A stretch of DNA of 64,000 nucleotides from UBA10649 sp963793105. Lineage in GTDB: Bacteria; Actinomycetota; Actinomycetes; S36-B12. The stretch lies in assembly GCA_963793105.1 (NCBI GenBank), contig CAWBZB010000008.1, positions 248,001-312,000 on the forward strand, in the 5' to 3' direction. Made by a program: the position numbers and the translations under genes. Under the pieces are notes generated by a model. It did no database searches. It was not told the DNA's origin and worked only from the letters and a program-made list of their open reading frames with translations. Positions 7,838 through 14,985 of this stretch are shown piece after piece (the stretch's first letter is position 1; each line of letters begins with the position of its first letter).

Positions 7838-8517
7838 GAGTTGTCTCGCAGTATGCAGGGTGGTGTTGCGTTCGGCTGACGCAGGGCGTGCGGAATCCTT
7901 GGTGGAGGCGGGATGCTTCAGATCGCGGGCTGGAGTTCGGCGAATGCCGTCGCCAGCCAGAAGACGGGTGCGACCTCGACTCCCAGCTCGTAGTGGCCGC
8001 TTCGCAGGTTCTGGACCAAGCCGTGCCCTCGGATGAAGACGCTCGCCGTCCCATCGGTCTTCAAACCGCGTGTCGGCCGGAGCCGTGCCTTGAGCCTTCC
8101 GTGATCGGCTGCACACCGGTTGGACTCGTACTGCCCGGTGTTGTAGAACGCCGCCGGCATCAGGACCTCGATCAGGTTCGCCAGAGCAGCCGCCCGGTCC
8201 GTGATGACCTCCGCCGGCCTGAGATGCGCCAACAGCGACGTGGTGAAGAACCGCCTGTCCGACGCGATTTCCGCGCGGCGAGAGACGGAAACATCGATGA
8301 CGTGATCGACGTCGAGGCCGCGCTTATGGGAGCAGGCTCCGGGCCCGGTAGGACAGGCCGTACCTGAGGTACCAGCCGACCGCCAAGAGGACCACCTCAA
8401 GTGGGAACCGGAACGCCGCGAACGCCGAATGAGCCTAAACGGGCGGCCTCGGACGGCGATTGCGCTTCACCCCGCCACGCTCGTCACTAACCGAACGTCC
8501 GTCAAAGCAACAGAACC
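7838..8517 (-). mobile_element. IS6-family insertion sequence remnant
   Basis: The broken IS6-type transposase at 7918 is flanked on the right by GCAACAGAACC (8507-8517), the complement of an IS6-like terminus beginning GGTTCTGTTGC. On the left is the weaker GGAGTTGTCTCGC near 7838. The implied length of about 680 bases, shorter than the roughly 0.8-0.9 kb of intact relatives, matches the internal deletion in the transposase. The ends are approximate and the left one is uncertain. Confidence 0.5.
7918..8430 (-). pseudogene. IS6-family transposase, frameshifted and internally deleted
   Basis: Three signatures of an IS6/IS26-type DDE transposase are visible on the minus strand. FPLEVVLLAVGWYLRYGLSY lies near 8340-8406. 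In another frame RGLDVDHV is fused directly to IDVSVSRRAE. Then come NRCAADHGRLKARLRPTRGL and GHGLVQNLRSGHYELGVEV before the stop at 7918. In intact relatives roughly 75 residues, including the first catalytic Asp region, separate VDVDHV from VIDVFVS; here they are missing. With the frameshift this makes the protein inactive. Confidence 0.8.
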
Positions 8518-8643
8518 GGTGAGGGTGTCCCTGGACCTACGGATAGCGCGCCCGCGAACACATCAACCGGGGACATTCAGATGAAGGTGAGGCACGGATG
8601 GTTGCGCACCGTCACTCACAGCGAAACTCTGCCAGTCGGCACC

Positions 8644-8670
8644 CATAGTCGTTGCATTCCAACGACTATG
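8644..8670 (+). repeat. Perfect 11-bp inverted repeat
   Basis: CATAGTCGTTG and CAACGACTATG flank a 5-base spacer. There is no T tract and no gene close by. It could be an operator or recombination-protein site of the lost integration module, or a terminator stem. Confidence 0.6.
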
Positions 8671-8776
8671 AGTCGCAGCGGACTCCGACGACGAGATCCA
8701 GCTCGACGGAACCCCTCGACTCCGAGAAAACCGGCAGCCTGCCTGACTGCAGGTATCGGGCCGTGTGCGCCTCGTG

Positions 8777-8800
8777 GAAGGGGCTACGGAAAGGGCTATG
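8777..8800 (+). repeat. 12-bp tandem pair, arm-site-like (inside island, right end)
   Basis: GAAGGGGCTACG is followed directly by GAAAGGGCTATG, the counterpart of the pair at 4795-4818. It lies 71 bases before the right att core. Confidence 0.6.
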
Positions 8801-8843
8801 GCACCATATCGGTCACATTCAAGCTACATGCGAAGACGTGAAA

Positions 8844-8862
8844 CCTGTTGCGCTGCAACAGG
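8844..8862. terminator. Hairpin next to tRNA-Lys
   Basis: CCTGTTGC and GCAACAGG form an 8-bp stem with a 3-base loop, 9 bases beyond the tRNA 3' end on its downstream side. A related but imperfect sequence precedes the other att copy near 4632-4650. It may end the tRNA transcript or be part of the element's att region. Confidence 0.45.
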
Positions 8863-8870
8863 TATTGCAG

Positions 8871-8910
8871 GTGGGTCGCCGGGGGCTCGAACCCCGAACC
8901 TACGGATTAA
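8871..8910 (+). repeat. att site: 3' part of tRNA-Lys
   Basis: This is the right-hand copy of the 40-bp direct repeat also found at 4658-4697. It overlaps the functional tRNA-Lys, so integration kept the tRNA whole at this end. Confidence 0.85.
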
Positions 8911-8943
8911 AAGTCCGCAGCTCTACCATTGAGCTAGCGACCC
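8872..8943 (-). tRNA. tRNA-Lys (TTT anticodon)
   Basis: On the minus strand a 72-base cloverleaf runs from acceptor GGGTCGC to GCGACCC plus discriminator A. The D arm contains AGCTCAATGGTAGAGCT. The anticodon stem GCGGA/TCCGT encloses loop CTTTTAA (anticodon TTT), and the T arm contains GGTTCGAGCCC. CCA is not encoded. It is the integration target of the island to its left. Confidence 0.95.
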
Positions 8944-9097
8944 GAGGGGTGCCTCGGCGAACCGATGAGATCCGCCCAGAACCCACTTCCGAACCCTCTC
9001 ATACCTCCTGTTCCAGGTGACTCGCCCGTTGTCGAAGGTTCCCGCGCCCTGCATCCGGCCCGAGACGTCCGACGCTCCGCACAGGATCGCGGTGGCG

Positions 9098-9274
9098 TCA
9101 GGCCGAAGGACCGTCGTCATTCTGCCTCTCCGCTTCGAGCTCGCCCAGTTGCGCACGCTGGGCACTCGAGGCCGGGACGAACCTGGCAAACAGCGCCAAG
9201 GCACCGGCGACGACGAGGAGCGTCGCCACTGCGGTGAGCACGCGGCGACCGAGCGGCGGCGGAGTGTCCGGCAT
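9098..9274 (-). CDS. Small single-pass membrane protein
   Basis: A 58-residue frame starts MPDTPPPLGRRVLTAVATL, has one hydrophobic segment (LTAVATLLVVAGALALFARF, about residues 13-32) and a polar, acidic tail ending AERQNDDGPSA. The positive residues before the helix suggest the tail is outside. I do not recognise a family. Its start is 128 bases from the divergent AI-2E-type exporter gene. Composition and codon use look genuine, but there is no homology evidence. Confidence 0.5.
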   Translation of the reverse strand: MPDTPPPLGRRVLTAVATLLVVAGALALFARFVPASSAQRAQLGELEAERQNDDGPSA

Positions 9275-9402
9275 CGAACTGATGCTCGGGCGGAGCGGCC
9301 CCTGCCTGCGCTACACCTGAAGGTCCCCGGGGGCGTCGGCCGATGCCGGTACCCTCGCTTCGACCGGGCCGGCGGCCCAAGCACCAACACGGAAGGCTGT
9401 CC

Positions 9403-10656
9403 ATGACCGACGACTCGCAAGCCGACGTGACCGAGGTGTCGGGGTCGGCTGCGGAGGCGCCCGGCGCCGACCGAGGCGGACGGTCCTTCACTCAGGTGAT
9501 GCTCGTGCCGTCGAACGTGTGGCGCATCGGGCTCGTCACCCTCGCCGTCATCTCGCTGGGCCTCACGATCCAGTTCGTCCTGAACGATGGCGGCAGCGTC
9601 ATCTTCACGGTGCTCATGTCATGGTTCGCGGCCATCGCCATGGCACCGGTCGTCAACCGCCTGTCGCAGTACATGCGCCGCGGCCTGGCGACCGGCATCG
9701 TGATGGTCACCGCGATCGTCGCCGTCATGGTCTTCCTCTTCGCCTTCGGCAGCCTGTTCGTCGACCAGATGACCCAGCTCGTGCTCAAGGTCCCGGACAT
9801 CGTCGACGGCGTCCTGATCTGGATCAACAGCAACTTCTCAACGTCCCTGTCCCGCGACGAGATCCTGGCGTCGGTCAACCTGTCGCCCCAGGAGCTGGCC
9901 TCCACTGCGGCCTCGCTGGGCGTAAGCCTCCTCGGATTCCTCGGCTCCGCCGTCGGGGCGGTCTTCAGCATGTTCACCTTCGGGCTGTTCGTCTTCTACA
10001 TCTCTGCGGACATGCCCCGCCTCGAGCGCTGGGTCGCCGGTCTCTTCCCGGCCCGGTCCCAGGAGGTCGTCGCGACCGTATGGAGGCTGACGGCGCAGAA
10101 GACCGGGGGCTACGTCGGGGCACGAGTCATCCTGGCCGCCATCAACGCAGCGGCCATGGGCATCGTCTTCGCCATCATCGGCATGCCGTACTGGCTGCCG
10201 CTGGCACTGTGGACCGGCATCGTCGCGCAGTTCGTTCCCACGATCGGCACCTACATCTCCATCATCCTGCCGGTCATCGTCGGCCTACTGAGCCCGAACC
10301 CGTGGATCGGGGTCATCGCCCTGGCGTGGGCGGTGATCTACCAGCAGATCGAGAACCTCACGCTCGAGCCGAGGATCAGCGCCAACGCTGTCGACGTCAA
10401 CCCGGCGGTCTCGTTCGGGGCAGTTCTCCTGGGCGCCGCGCTATTCGGCGTCGCCGGGGCCTTCCTCGCCGTGCCCGTCGTGGCGATGCTGCTGTCGCTT
10501 CTCGACATCTACGGCCACCGACACGAGCTCCTTCCCGAGATCGAGCAGGGCGTGCAGCGAAACGAGTACCGGTCTCCCGCCCGGAAACCCCGACGTCGAG
10601 GCCCGGCGACCGACGTGTCCGAGGCCAGCTCCCCGTCTGACATGCCGGCGGAGTAG
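9403..10656 (+). CDS. AI-2E family transporter (YdiK/PerM-like permease)
   Basis: The 417-residue integral membrane protein shows the pattern of the AI-2E exporter superfamily. Paired N-terminal helices (VWRIGLVTLAVISLGLTIQF) are followed by an extracytoplasmic loop with amphipathic helices, then a helical bundle including MPYWLPLALWTGIVAQFVPT and the conserved IGTYISIILPVIVGL. The C-terminal tail is basic and disordered. The ATG at 9403 follows GGAAGG at 9391-9396 and is preferred to the upstream ATG at 9343. The family exports small molecules or functions in Na+/H+ antiport in different bacteria; the substrate here is unknown. Confidence 0.88.
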   Translation: MTDDSQADVTEVSGSAAEAPGADRGGRSFTQVMLVPSNVWRIGLVTLAVISLGLTIQFVLNDGGSVIFTVLMSWFAAIAMAPVVNRLSQYMRRGLATGIVMVTAIVAVMVFLFAFGSLFVDQMTQLVLKVPDIVDGVLIWINSNFSTSLSRDEILASVNLSPQELASTAASLGVSLLGFLGSAVGAVFSMFTFGLFVFYISADMPRLERWVAGLFPARSQEVVATVWRLTAQKTGGYVGARVILAAINAAAMGIVFAIIGMPYWLPLALWTGIVAQFVPTIGTYISIILPVIVGLLSPNPWIGVIALAWAVIYQQIENLTLEPRISANAVDVNPAVSFGAVLLGAALFGVAGAFLAVPVVAMLLSLLDIYGHRHELLPEIEQGVQRNEYRSPARKPRRRGPATDVSEASSPSDMPAE

Positions 10657-10665
10657 TCGGCAGGG

Positions 10666-11490
10666 TCAGGCGGGCTCTGACGCAGCGTCAGGCCTTGTCT
10701 CGCTTGAGTGAGTGCGACCGTCCAGCGCTGACTTCAGTCGCTCGGCAAGCGCCGGGTCGACCACCGAGTCCGGATCGCGGTTGCGACCGAGTCCGGCCTG
10801 CACGCCGACGAGTGCAGCGACCAGCGGTGGGCACGTCGGACAGGCCTGCAGGTGACGCTCGAGCATGGTGACGGCCTGCGGCTCCACGTCGCCGTCGAGG
10901 TAGTCCGAGACCCGGCTCCGCGCGTCCCAGCAGCGCAAGGGGACGTCCCTGGTCGCCACCCGCCTCTCATGACCCTCGGCGAGTGCCGAGACGAGCATCA
11001 TTCGTCCGCGGCGCAGTCGCTGCTTCGCCGCCGGCAGCTCGACGTCCATGACGTCGGCGGACTCGCGGACGGTCATGCCCTCGATGTCGTGCAGGACCAC
11101 GGCCGTGCGGTAGATGGTCGGCAGGCGCACGAGTGCGTCCTCGATCTCCGCACGTGTCTCCGACGCAGTGACGACCGCCTCCGCATCCACCGTGTAGTCG
11201 TCCGACATCCACTTGTCCTCGACCTCGTCCACCGTGATCTCGTGGTCCCTGCGGATGCGGTCGACGGCGAGGTTGTGGACGACCCTGCGCAGCCACGCGT
11301 CCATGTCTGCCACCCCGCGCAGCTGGTCCCGGCGCTCGTAGGCCCGGAGGATCGCCTCCTGGGCGAGGTCCTCAGCCGCATGATGGTCGCGGGTGATCGA
11401 CGTGGCGAACCGCACGAGGCCGGGGCCGCGTGCCATCAGGAAGGCGCCCGCCGCCGAGTCGTCGGCGGCGGGCCACGCACCGGAGGTCAT
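10666..11490 (-). CDS. ECF RNA polymerase sigma factor with C-terminal zinc-finger (zf-HC2-like) extension
   Basis: Of 274 residues, about 20-95 are sigma region 2 (LAQEAILRAYERRDQLRG, then WLRRVVHNLAVDRIRRDHE). About 125-180 are region 4 (LPTIYRTAVVLHDIEGMTVR). The C-terminal 75 residues contain VSDYLDGDVEPQAVTMLERH followed by LQACPTC, an anti-sigma-like H-x3-C-x2-C motif. No separate anti-sigma gene is adjacent, so the fused domain may provide redox or metal control in cis. The start is supported by GCAGGA just upstream. The regulon is unknown; the neighbours suggest an envelope or stress role only weakly. Confidence 0.88.
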   Translation of the reverse strand: MTSGAWPAADDSAAGAFLMARGPGLVRFATSITRDHHAAEDLAQEAILRAYERRDQLRGVADMDAWLRRVVHNLAVDRIRRDHEITVDEVEDKWMSDDYTVDAEAVVTASETRAEIEDALVRLPTIYRTAVVLHDIEGMTVRESADVMDVELPAAKQRLRRGRMMLVSALAEGHERRVATRDVPLRCWDARSRVSDYLDGDVEPQAVTMLERHLQACPTCPPLVAALVGVQAGLGRNRDPDSVVDPALAERLKSALDGRTHSSETRPDAASEPA

Positions 11491-11527
11491 TCCTGCATTG
11501 TCACGCAGCGTGAGCCACCCCTGCGGG

Positions 11528-11734
11528 TCAGGCCTTGACCCGGCAGGTCGACAGCCCGAAGACCCGGTAGAGCGGGCAGAACCCCGTGGCTGCAGTGAGC
11601 AGCATGACGGCTGCCACCGCCAGCAGGAGCCAGCCGCCCGCGGTGCCGAAGCCGACCGCGGCCGCTCCGACGACCGCCGCGATGGCGATGACGACTCGGA
11701 TGATGCGGTCGATCCCGTTCTCGTTCCTGCCCAT
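11528..11734 (-). CDS. DUF2892 (YgaP-like) inner-membrane protein
   Basis: The 68-residue protein starts MGRNENGIDRIIRVVIAIAA and has two hydrophobic helices, then the conserved C-terminal signature ATGFCPLYRVFGLSTCR. This is the DUF2892/YgaP transmembrane domain, often paired with rhodanese proteins and with its two Cys near the membrane face. Here it stands alone. The start at 11734 follows AAGGAG by 5 bases; a longer frame to 11797 has no such signal. A role in sulfur or redox chemistry is possible but not shown. Confidence 0.85.
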   Translation of the reverse strand: MGRNENGIDRIIRVVIAIAAVVGAAAVGFGTAGGWLLLAVAAVMLLTAATGFCPLYRVFGLSTCRVKA

Positions 11735-11880
11735 GTCCGCTCCTTGATCGTGAGGGGCCGCTGTCGTGCGGCCTTCCACGTGGAAGACGCAGATCACCCA
11801 CGGAGGGATACCGGATCCGGACGATTGGTGACGAAGGTCCCAGGGCCCGCGCCGCCGCTGATCGGCCCGGCGCCCTCGCC

Positions 11881-12186
11881 TCAGACTGCGGGCGCCGGCA
11901 GGAGCGACCCCATCGCGTCGATGACGTCAAGGTGCTCGACCGAGGGCTCGGTGGCCGGACGCTGCCCCCCGAACGCGCGGTTCACCGCCGGATGGATGCG
12001 CTCGTCGAAGGCTCGCGCGCACTTCTCCTGGCTCTCCCAGGCGTCGATGTAGTAGAGCGAGCCGTCCGGGCGTCGAACCGTGAGGTGCAGCAGCAGGCCG
12101 TCCATCGGCTCGTCGCCCATCTCCGCGCCGATGCGCGCGTAGGTGGCCTCGTCGATCGGGACGTCGGTGGTGAAGGCGTAGACCAT
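11881..12186 (-). CDS. Small dimeric alpha-beta-barrel (ABM-like) protein
   Basis: The 101-residue protein has a ferredoxin-like pattern: MVYAFTTDVP strand, YARIGAEMGDEPMDGLLLH, then SLYYIDAWESQEKCARAFDE, resembling antibiotic-biosynthesis-monooxygenase or stress-response dimeric barrels. No cofactor is needed in that family and many members have no known substrate. Its gene is divergent from the TetR at 12219, with a palindrome between the two, so it is likely that regulator's target. Confidence 0.65.
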   Translation of the reverse strand: MVYAFTTDVPIDEATYARIGAEMGDEPMDGLLLHLTVRRPDGSLYYIDAWESQEKCARAFDERIHPAVNRAFGGQRPATEPSVEHLDVIDAMGSLLPAPAV

Positions 12187-12202
12187 GATGGGCTCCTTTT
12201 AG

Positions 12203-12219
12203 TCCGAAGGCAATTCGGA
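12203..12219. promoter_or_regulatory. Palindromic operator between divergent genes
   Basis: TCCGAA-GGCAA-TTCGGA is a perfect inverted repeat with 6-bp arms and a 5-base spacer in the 32-base gap between the ABM-like gene and the TetR gene. Its last base is the A of the TetR's first ATG. Binding by that TetR is inferred from position. Confidence 0.6.
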
Positions 12220-12902
12220 TGAATACTGGTAAGGTAGACCTCGTGAAGCAGTCCGTCAAGACCCGGCGGTACGACAATGCGCGCCGGGCGGAGCAGGCCG
12301 AGCTGACGCGTCGCGCCATCCTCGAGGCGGCCCGTGACCTGTTCGCGTCGCAGGGGTATGCCCGCACAACCGTCGGCGCCATCGCCGAGCGGGCCGGCGT
12401 CGCCGTCGACACGCTCTACTCCTCCGTCGGACGCAAGCCCGACCTCATGCGGGCCCTCATCGAGACCTCGATCTCCGGCGAGGACCGAGCCGTGCCGGCG
12501 GAGGAACGCGACTACGTGCAGCGCATCCTGGCCGCTGGCGACACGCGCGAGCAGCTGGCGATCTACGCCGCAGCCATCGTCCCCATCCAGGCGCGCATGG
12601 CTCCCATCTTCCTGGCCCTCCGCGACGCGGCCCTGACCGACGAGGACTGCGAGGCGCTGTGGAGCGAGATCTCCGAGCGGCGCTCCGACAACATGCTCAG
12701 GATGGCCGGCGCGCTCCGGGCGACGGGCGGCCTGCGGACGGACCTCACCGACCGTCAGGTGGCCGACATCCTCTGGAGCACCAACGCCGCCGAGTACTGG
12801 GACCTGCTCGTCACCCGCCGGGGCTGGTCCCCCGAGGAGTTCGGCGCCTGGCTCCTCGACGCGTGGAGCCGACTCCTCCTCGCCCCCACGGAGGGTCCAT
12901 GA
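12219..12902 (+). CDS. TetR family transcriptional regulator
   Basis: Up to 227 residues. The N-terminal helix-turn-helix lies at about residues 28-75 (TRRAILEAARDLFASQGYAR, then VAVDTLYSSVGRKPDLM). The ligand domain ends WSPEEFGAWLLDAWSRLL. The start is open: ATG 12219 overlaps the operator palindrome, while GTG 12243 has AAGG at 12231-12234 and would give a shorter N-terminus. Its stop overlaps the next gene by ATGA, so the two are co-translated. It probably controls itself, the downstream gene and the divergent ABM-like gene. Confidence 0.88.
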   Translation: MNTGKVDLVKQSVKTRRYDNARRAEQAELTRRAILEAARDLFASQGYARTTVGAIAERAGVAVDTLYSSVGRKPDLMRALIETSISGEDRAVPAEERDYVQRILAAGDTREQLAIYAAAIVPIQARMAPIFLALRDAALTDEDCEALWSEISERRSDNMLRMAGALRATGGLRTDLTDRQVADILWSTNAAEYWDLLVTRRGWSPEEFGAWLLDAWSRLLLAPTEGP

Positions 12903-13294
12903 CCATCACCCGGCTGGTCGGCGTCTACCGGGCCGACGGCGGACTCCGCGGCGAACTGAGGTACCTCGCCGGCCACTACCTGCGCGGGCAGAGCTGCAGC
13001 CTGTGCGACATCACGCATTCGCCGTTCCGGCGCAAGGCGGCCTGGGATGCGGCCGTGGCCGATCTCGGCATTCCGATCACCCTCGTCCACCTCAACGAGA
13101 TGAGCGCCGACCTGGCCGGCTTCGTCGGTGACCGGGCGGCCTGCGTCGTCGCCGAGACGACTGACGGCTGGACGATGGTGCTCGGGAACCAGGACCTCGA
13201 GACGCTGCACGGGGACGTGCCCGCATTCTTCAGCGAGCTGCGGCAGCGGCTGGCGTCGGCGGGGCTTGACCTGCCGGCCCCGCGCGCCACGTAG
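12899..13294 (+). CDS. Hypothetical protein co-translated with TetR
   Basis: The 131-residue soluble protein contains RYLAGHYLRGQSCSLCDITH near residue 25. The C-x2-C (CSLC) followed by DITHSPFRRK and the later VLGNQDLETLHGDVPAFFSE look like a compact alpha/beta domain. I do not recognise the family with certainty. Its ATG overlaps the TetR stop (ATGA). The 3' end runs 65 bases into the convergent membrane-protein gene at 13230-13664. A metal-binding or redox role for the CxxC pair is only a possibility. Confidence 0.6.
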   Translation: MTITRLVGVYRADGGLRGELRYLAGHYLRGQSCSLCDITHSPFRRKAAWDAAVADLGIPITLVHLNEMSADLAGFVGDRAACVVAETTDGWTMVLGNQDLETLHGDVPAFFSELRQRLASAGLDLPAPRAT

Positions 13295-13664
13295 GACGGG
13301 CCAGCCACGCGAGCAGGGCCATCACGAGGGCGACCGAACCCATCACTGCCTGCAGGACGCTCGGCCCCACGAAGGGGATCTGCACGACCAGTTCGAAGGC
13401 GAGCAGGGCACTGGCCACAAGCACGGCCATCGGCGCGTGGGCCGAACGGCGCCAGGCCAGCCAGGCCGCGGCGGCAGACGGGACAGCCACGCTGGCCGCG
13501 AGCCAGAGCCCGGGGAGGATCCAGCTCTCCAGGCCCAACGGCGCGAGGTCGGACACCGGCGGAGTGCCCTGCCCGAGGACCATGGACACCGAGCCGCCGA
13601 GGGCGGCCACGGCGGTCGCGGCCTCCACGACGACGAAGGCCCAGCGGAAGCGGTAGCGGGCCAT
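13230..13664 (-). CDS. Four-helix membrane protein
   Basis: The 144-residue protein has four predicted helices (WAFVVVEAATAVAALGGSVS; LPGLWLAASVAVPSAAAAW; APMAVLVASALLAFELVV; VLQAVMGSVALVMALLAW) and a Pro/Ala-rich tail. No family recognised. Its ATG overlaps the stop of the dioxygenase-like gene upstream (ATGA), so the two form an operon. It could be a membrane partner of that enzyme. The 3' end overlaps the convergent gene at 12899 by 65 bases, which is long for convergent genes but both frames look real. Confidence 0.6.
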   Translation of the reverse strand: MARYRFRWAFVVVEAATAVAALGGSVSMVLGQGTPPVSDLAPLGLESWILPGLWLAASVAVPSAAAAWLAWRRSAHAPMAVLVASALLAFELVVQIPFVGPSVLQAVMGSVALVMALLAWLARPTWRAGPAGQAPPTPAAAAAR

Positions 13665-14428
13665 CAGGCCTCGGAGTACACCCGGGAGGGGTCGTAGCCG
13701 TAGTGGGCGGTCCGCGCGGTGCGGCGCTCCTGCGCCTCCACCTCCGACTCGGCGGCGAAGCGCGGATCCATCGGCGCGAACTCGACCCGGGTCACGGGGT
13801 TGCGCTCGAAGATCCACTTCTCCAGCGCCGGGCCGGACTCGAAGGAGTTGATCAGGCAGTAGCGCGGCTTGTCGTCGACGTGCCACACCGAGTGCCACAT
13901 CCGCTGGGAGTCGACGATGAGCTGGGCGCCGGCGGGCAGGGCCAGCCGGGTCTCCGTGGTCGGATCGTCGATGTCCTCGCGCAGGATCATGTAGGAGTGC
14001 GGGTTGTCGGTCAGCTGCATGAACGACCGGACGACCCACCCCTCGCCATCGGGGTTGCGGCGGTTGTTGTCGTCCAGGTGCGAGTTGTAGAGGGCATCGG
14101 GGTAGGAGTTCGGCTGCAGCTCGATGACCCGGCAGCGGCCGACGCGCGCGTCGACCTCCTTGACCCGCTCGACGAGGGTCGGCGCCTTCGCCGCCTGCGC
14201 GTCGATCCACACCCCGTCCTTGTCCGAGCGCGGCGGGTCGAAGTGCCAGAACGCGTTGCACTCGATCTCCCCGGTGGCGCTGGCCAGCGGGGCGAAGCGG
14301 GTGTCGCCCGACGACTTCCAGTCCACGTACTCCAGGCTGAGCCACTCCGAGGGGTCGATCACCCCGCCGTACGGGTCGAGGACGACGTAGCCGGTCTCCT
14401 CGAGGATCGGCATGCGGTAGTACGACAT
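13664..14428 (-). CDS. Putative Fe(II)/2-oxoglutarate-type dioxygenase
   Basis: The 254-residue soluble protein has an HxD motif at His117-Leu-Asp119 (NSHLDD). A distal His at 179 (SQRMWHSVWH) lies 10 residues before Arg189, matching the HxD...H...R metal and 2-oxoglutarate binding pattern of prolyl-hydroxylase/cupin-type oxygenases. The start is supported by GGGAGG 5 bases upstream of ATG 14428. It is co-translated with the membrane protein at 13230. A DosR-like palindrome lies about 80 bases upstream. The substrate is unknown and the family call rests on motif spacing only. Confidence 0.55.
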   Translation of the reverse strand: MSYYRMPILEETGYVVLDPYGGVIDPSEWLSLEYVDWKSSGDTRFAPLASATGEIECNAFWHFDPPRSDKDGVWIDAQAAKAPTLVERVKEVDARVGRCRVIELQPNSYPDALYNSHLDDNNRRNPDGEGWVVRSFMQLTDNPHSYMILREDIDDPTTETRLALPAGAQLIVDSQRMWHSVWHVDDKPRYCLINSFESGPALEKWIFERNPVTRVEFAPMDPRFAAESEVEAQERRTARTAHYGYDPSRVYSEA

Positions 14429-14508
14429 CGGACCTCCCGGGATCGACGATTCACCCCATTGTCACGCCGCTGACGAGGCGGCTCGCTGCGCGAACGGCCC
14501 ATGTCCGC

Positions 14509-14524
14509 CGGGACTTTGGTCCCG
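14509..14524. promoter_or_regulatory. DosR/DevR-like palindrome
   Basis: CGGGACTTTGGTCCCG is a 16-base palindrome closely matching the published DosR-type box (GGGACT-N3/4-GTCCC core). It lies upstream of the oxygenase-like gene starting at 14428 and downstream of the DUF1707 gene. If real, it would put the oxygenase and its membrane partner under hypoxia or redox-type control. It could also be only a short hairpin. Confidence 0.5.
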
Positions 14525-14541
14525 ACATCTGCGACGGCGGG

Positions 14542-14964
14542 TCAGCGGTTGCGGCCGTTGATGGTGGCGATGACCATCACCGCGCCCCACGGGCCCATGA
14601 CCCAGATCGGCCAGTAGTTCGGCGCATCGCCGCCATTGGAGATCCAGGTCGTGGCCCAGATGACATTGGTCATGATCGCCACGCCGGCCCAGGCCGCCCA
14701 GCCGGACCGCAGGTTGTGGCGGTGCTCGTCCGGCTCCTTCGGCACCTCGGGCGTGGACGGTGCCGGCGTCGCCGGCAGGTGCTGTGCGGGGAGGTCGCCC
14801 ACCAGCGCGTCGAGCTCGCCGAACGTGCGGGCCACCTGCGCCCGGCCCATCCGGTCCTGGAACTCGTCGCCGTCCAGTCGGCCCTCGGCGTACGCCTCAC
14901 GGATCAGCGCGATCGTGCGGTCGCGGTCCTCATCGCCAGCCCGCAGGTCGGGGTCGGATGCCAT
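14542..14964 (-). CDS. DUF1707 (SHOCT-like) domain membrane protein
   Basis: The 140-residue protein has an N-terminal DUF1707 domain at about residues 5-60 (RDRTIALIREAYAEGRLDGD, then EFQDRMGRAQVARTFGELDA). A Pro-rich linker leads to two helices near the C-terminus (SGWAAWAGVAIMTNVIWAT and YWPIWVMGPWGAVMVIATI). DUF1707 proteins are very common in actinobacteria and often carry 2TM or LiaF-like tails; their function is not established. A Met at 14982 would add six residues; the start at 14964 fits the family better. Confidence 0.88.
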   Translation of the reverse strand: MASDPDLRAGDEDRDRTIALIREAYAEGRLDGDEFQDRMGRAQVARTFGELDALVGDLPAQHLPATPAPSTPEVPKEPDEHRHNLRSGWAAWAGVAIMTNVIWATTWISNGGDAPNYWPIWVMGPWGAVMVIATINGRNR

Positions 14965-14985
14965 GGCGGGCAGCCTATCCACCCG

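Larger units (their letters stand above)
8431..8870. other. Gene-free interval at the right end of the island
   Basis: No supported gene. It contains the IS right end, a perfect 11-bp inverted repeat (8644-8670), a 12-bp tandem repeat pair (8777-8800) and a hairpin (8844-8862), all within 230 bases of the tRNA-Lys copy. ACCTACGGAT at 8535-8544 repeats 10 bases of the att core. Confidence 0.6.

Noticed and set aside
8652..9020. Frame reading through the tRNA-Lys region
   Set aside because: It translates the tRNA gene itself and the att repeats. Such frames are common false calls beside tRNAs.
8923..9120. Frame MTTVLRPDATAILCGASDV on the minus strand
   Set aside because: It overlaps the better-supported small membrane protein at 9098 and runs into tRNA-Lys; no homology and no ribosome site.
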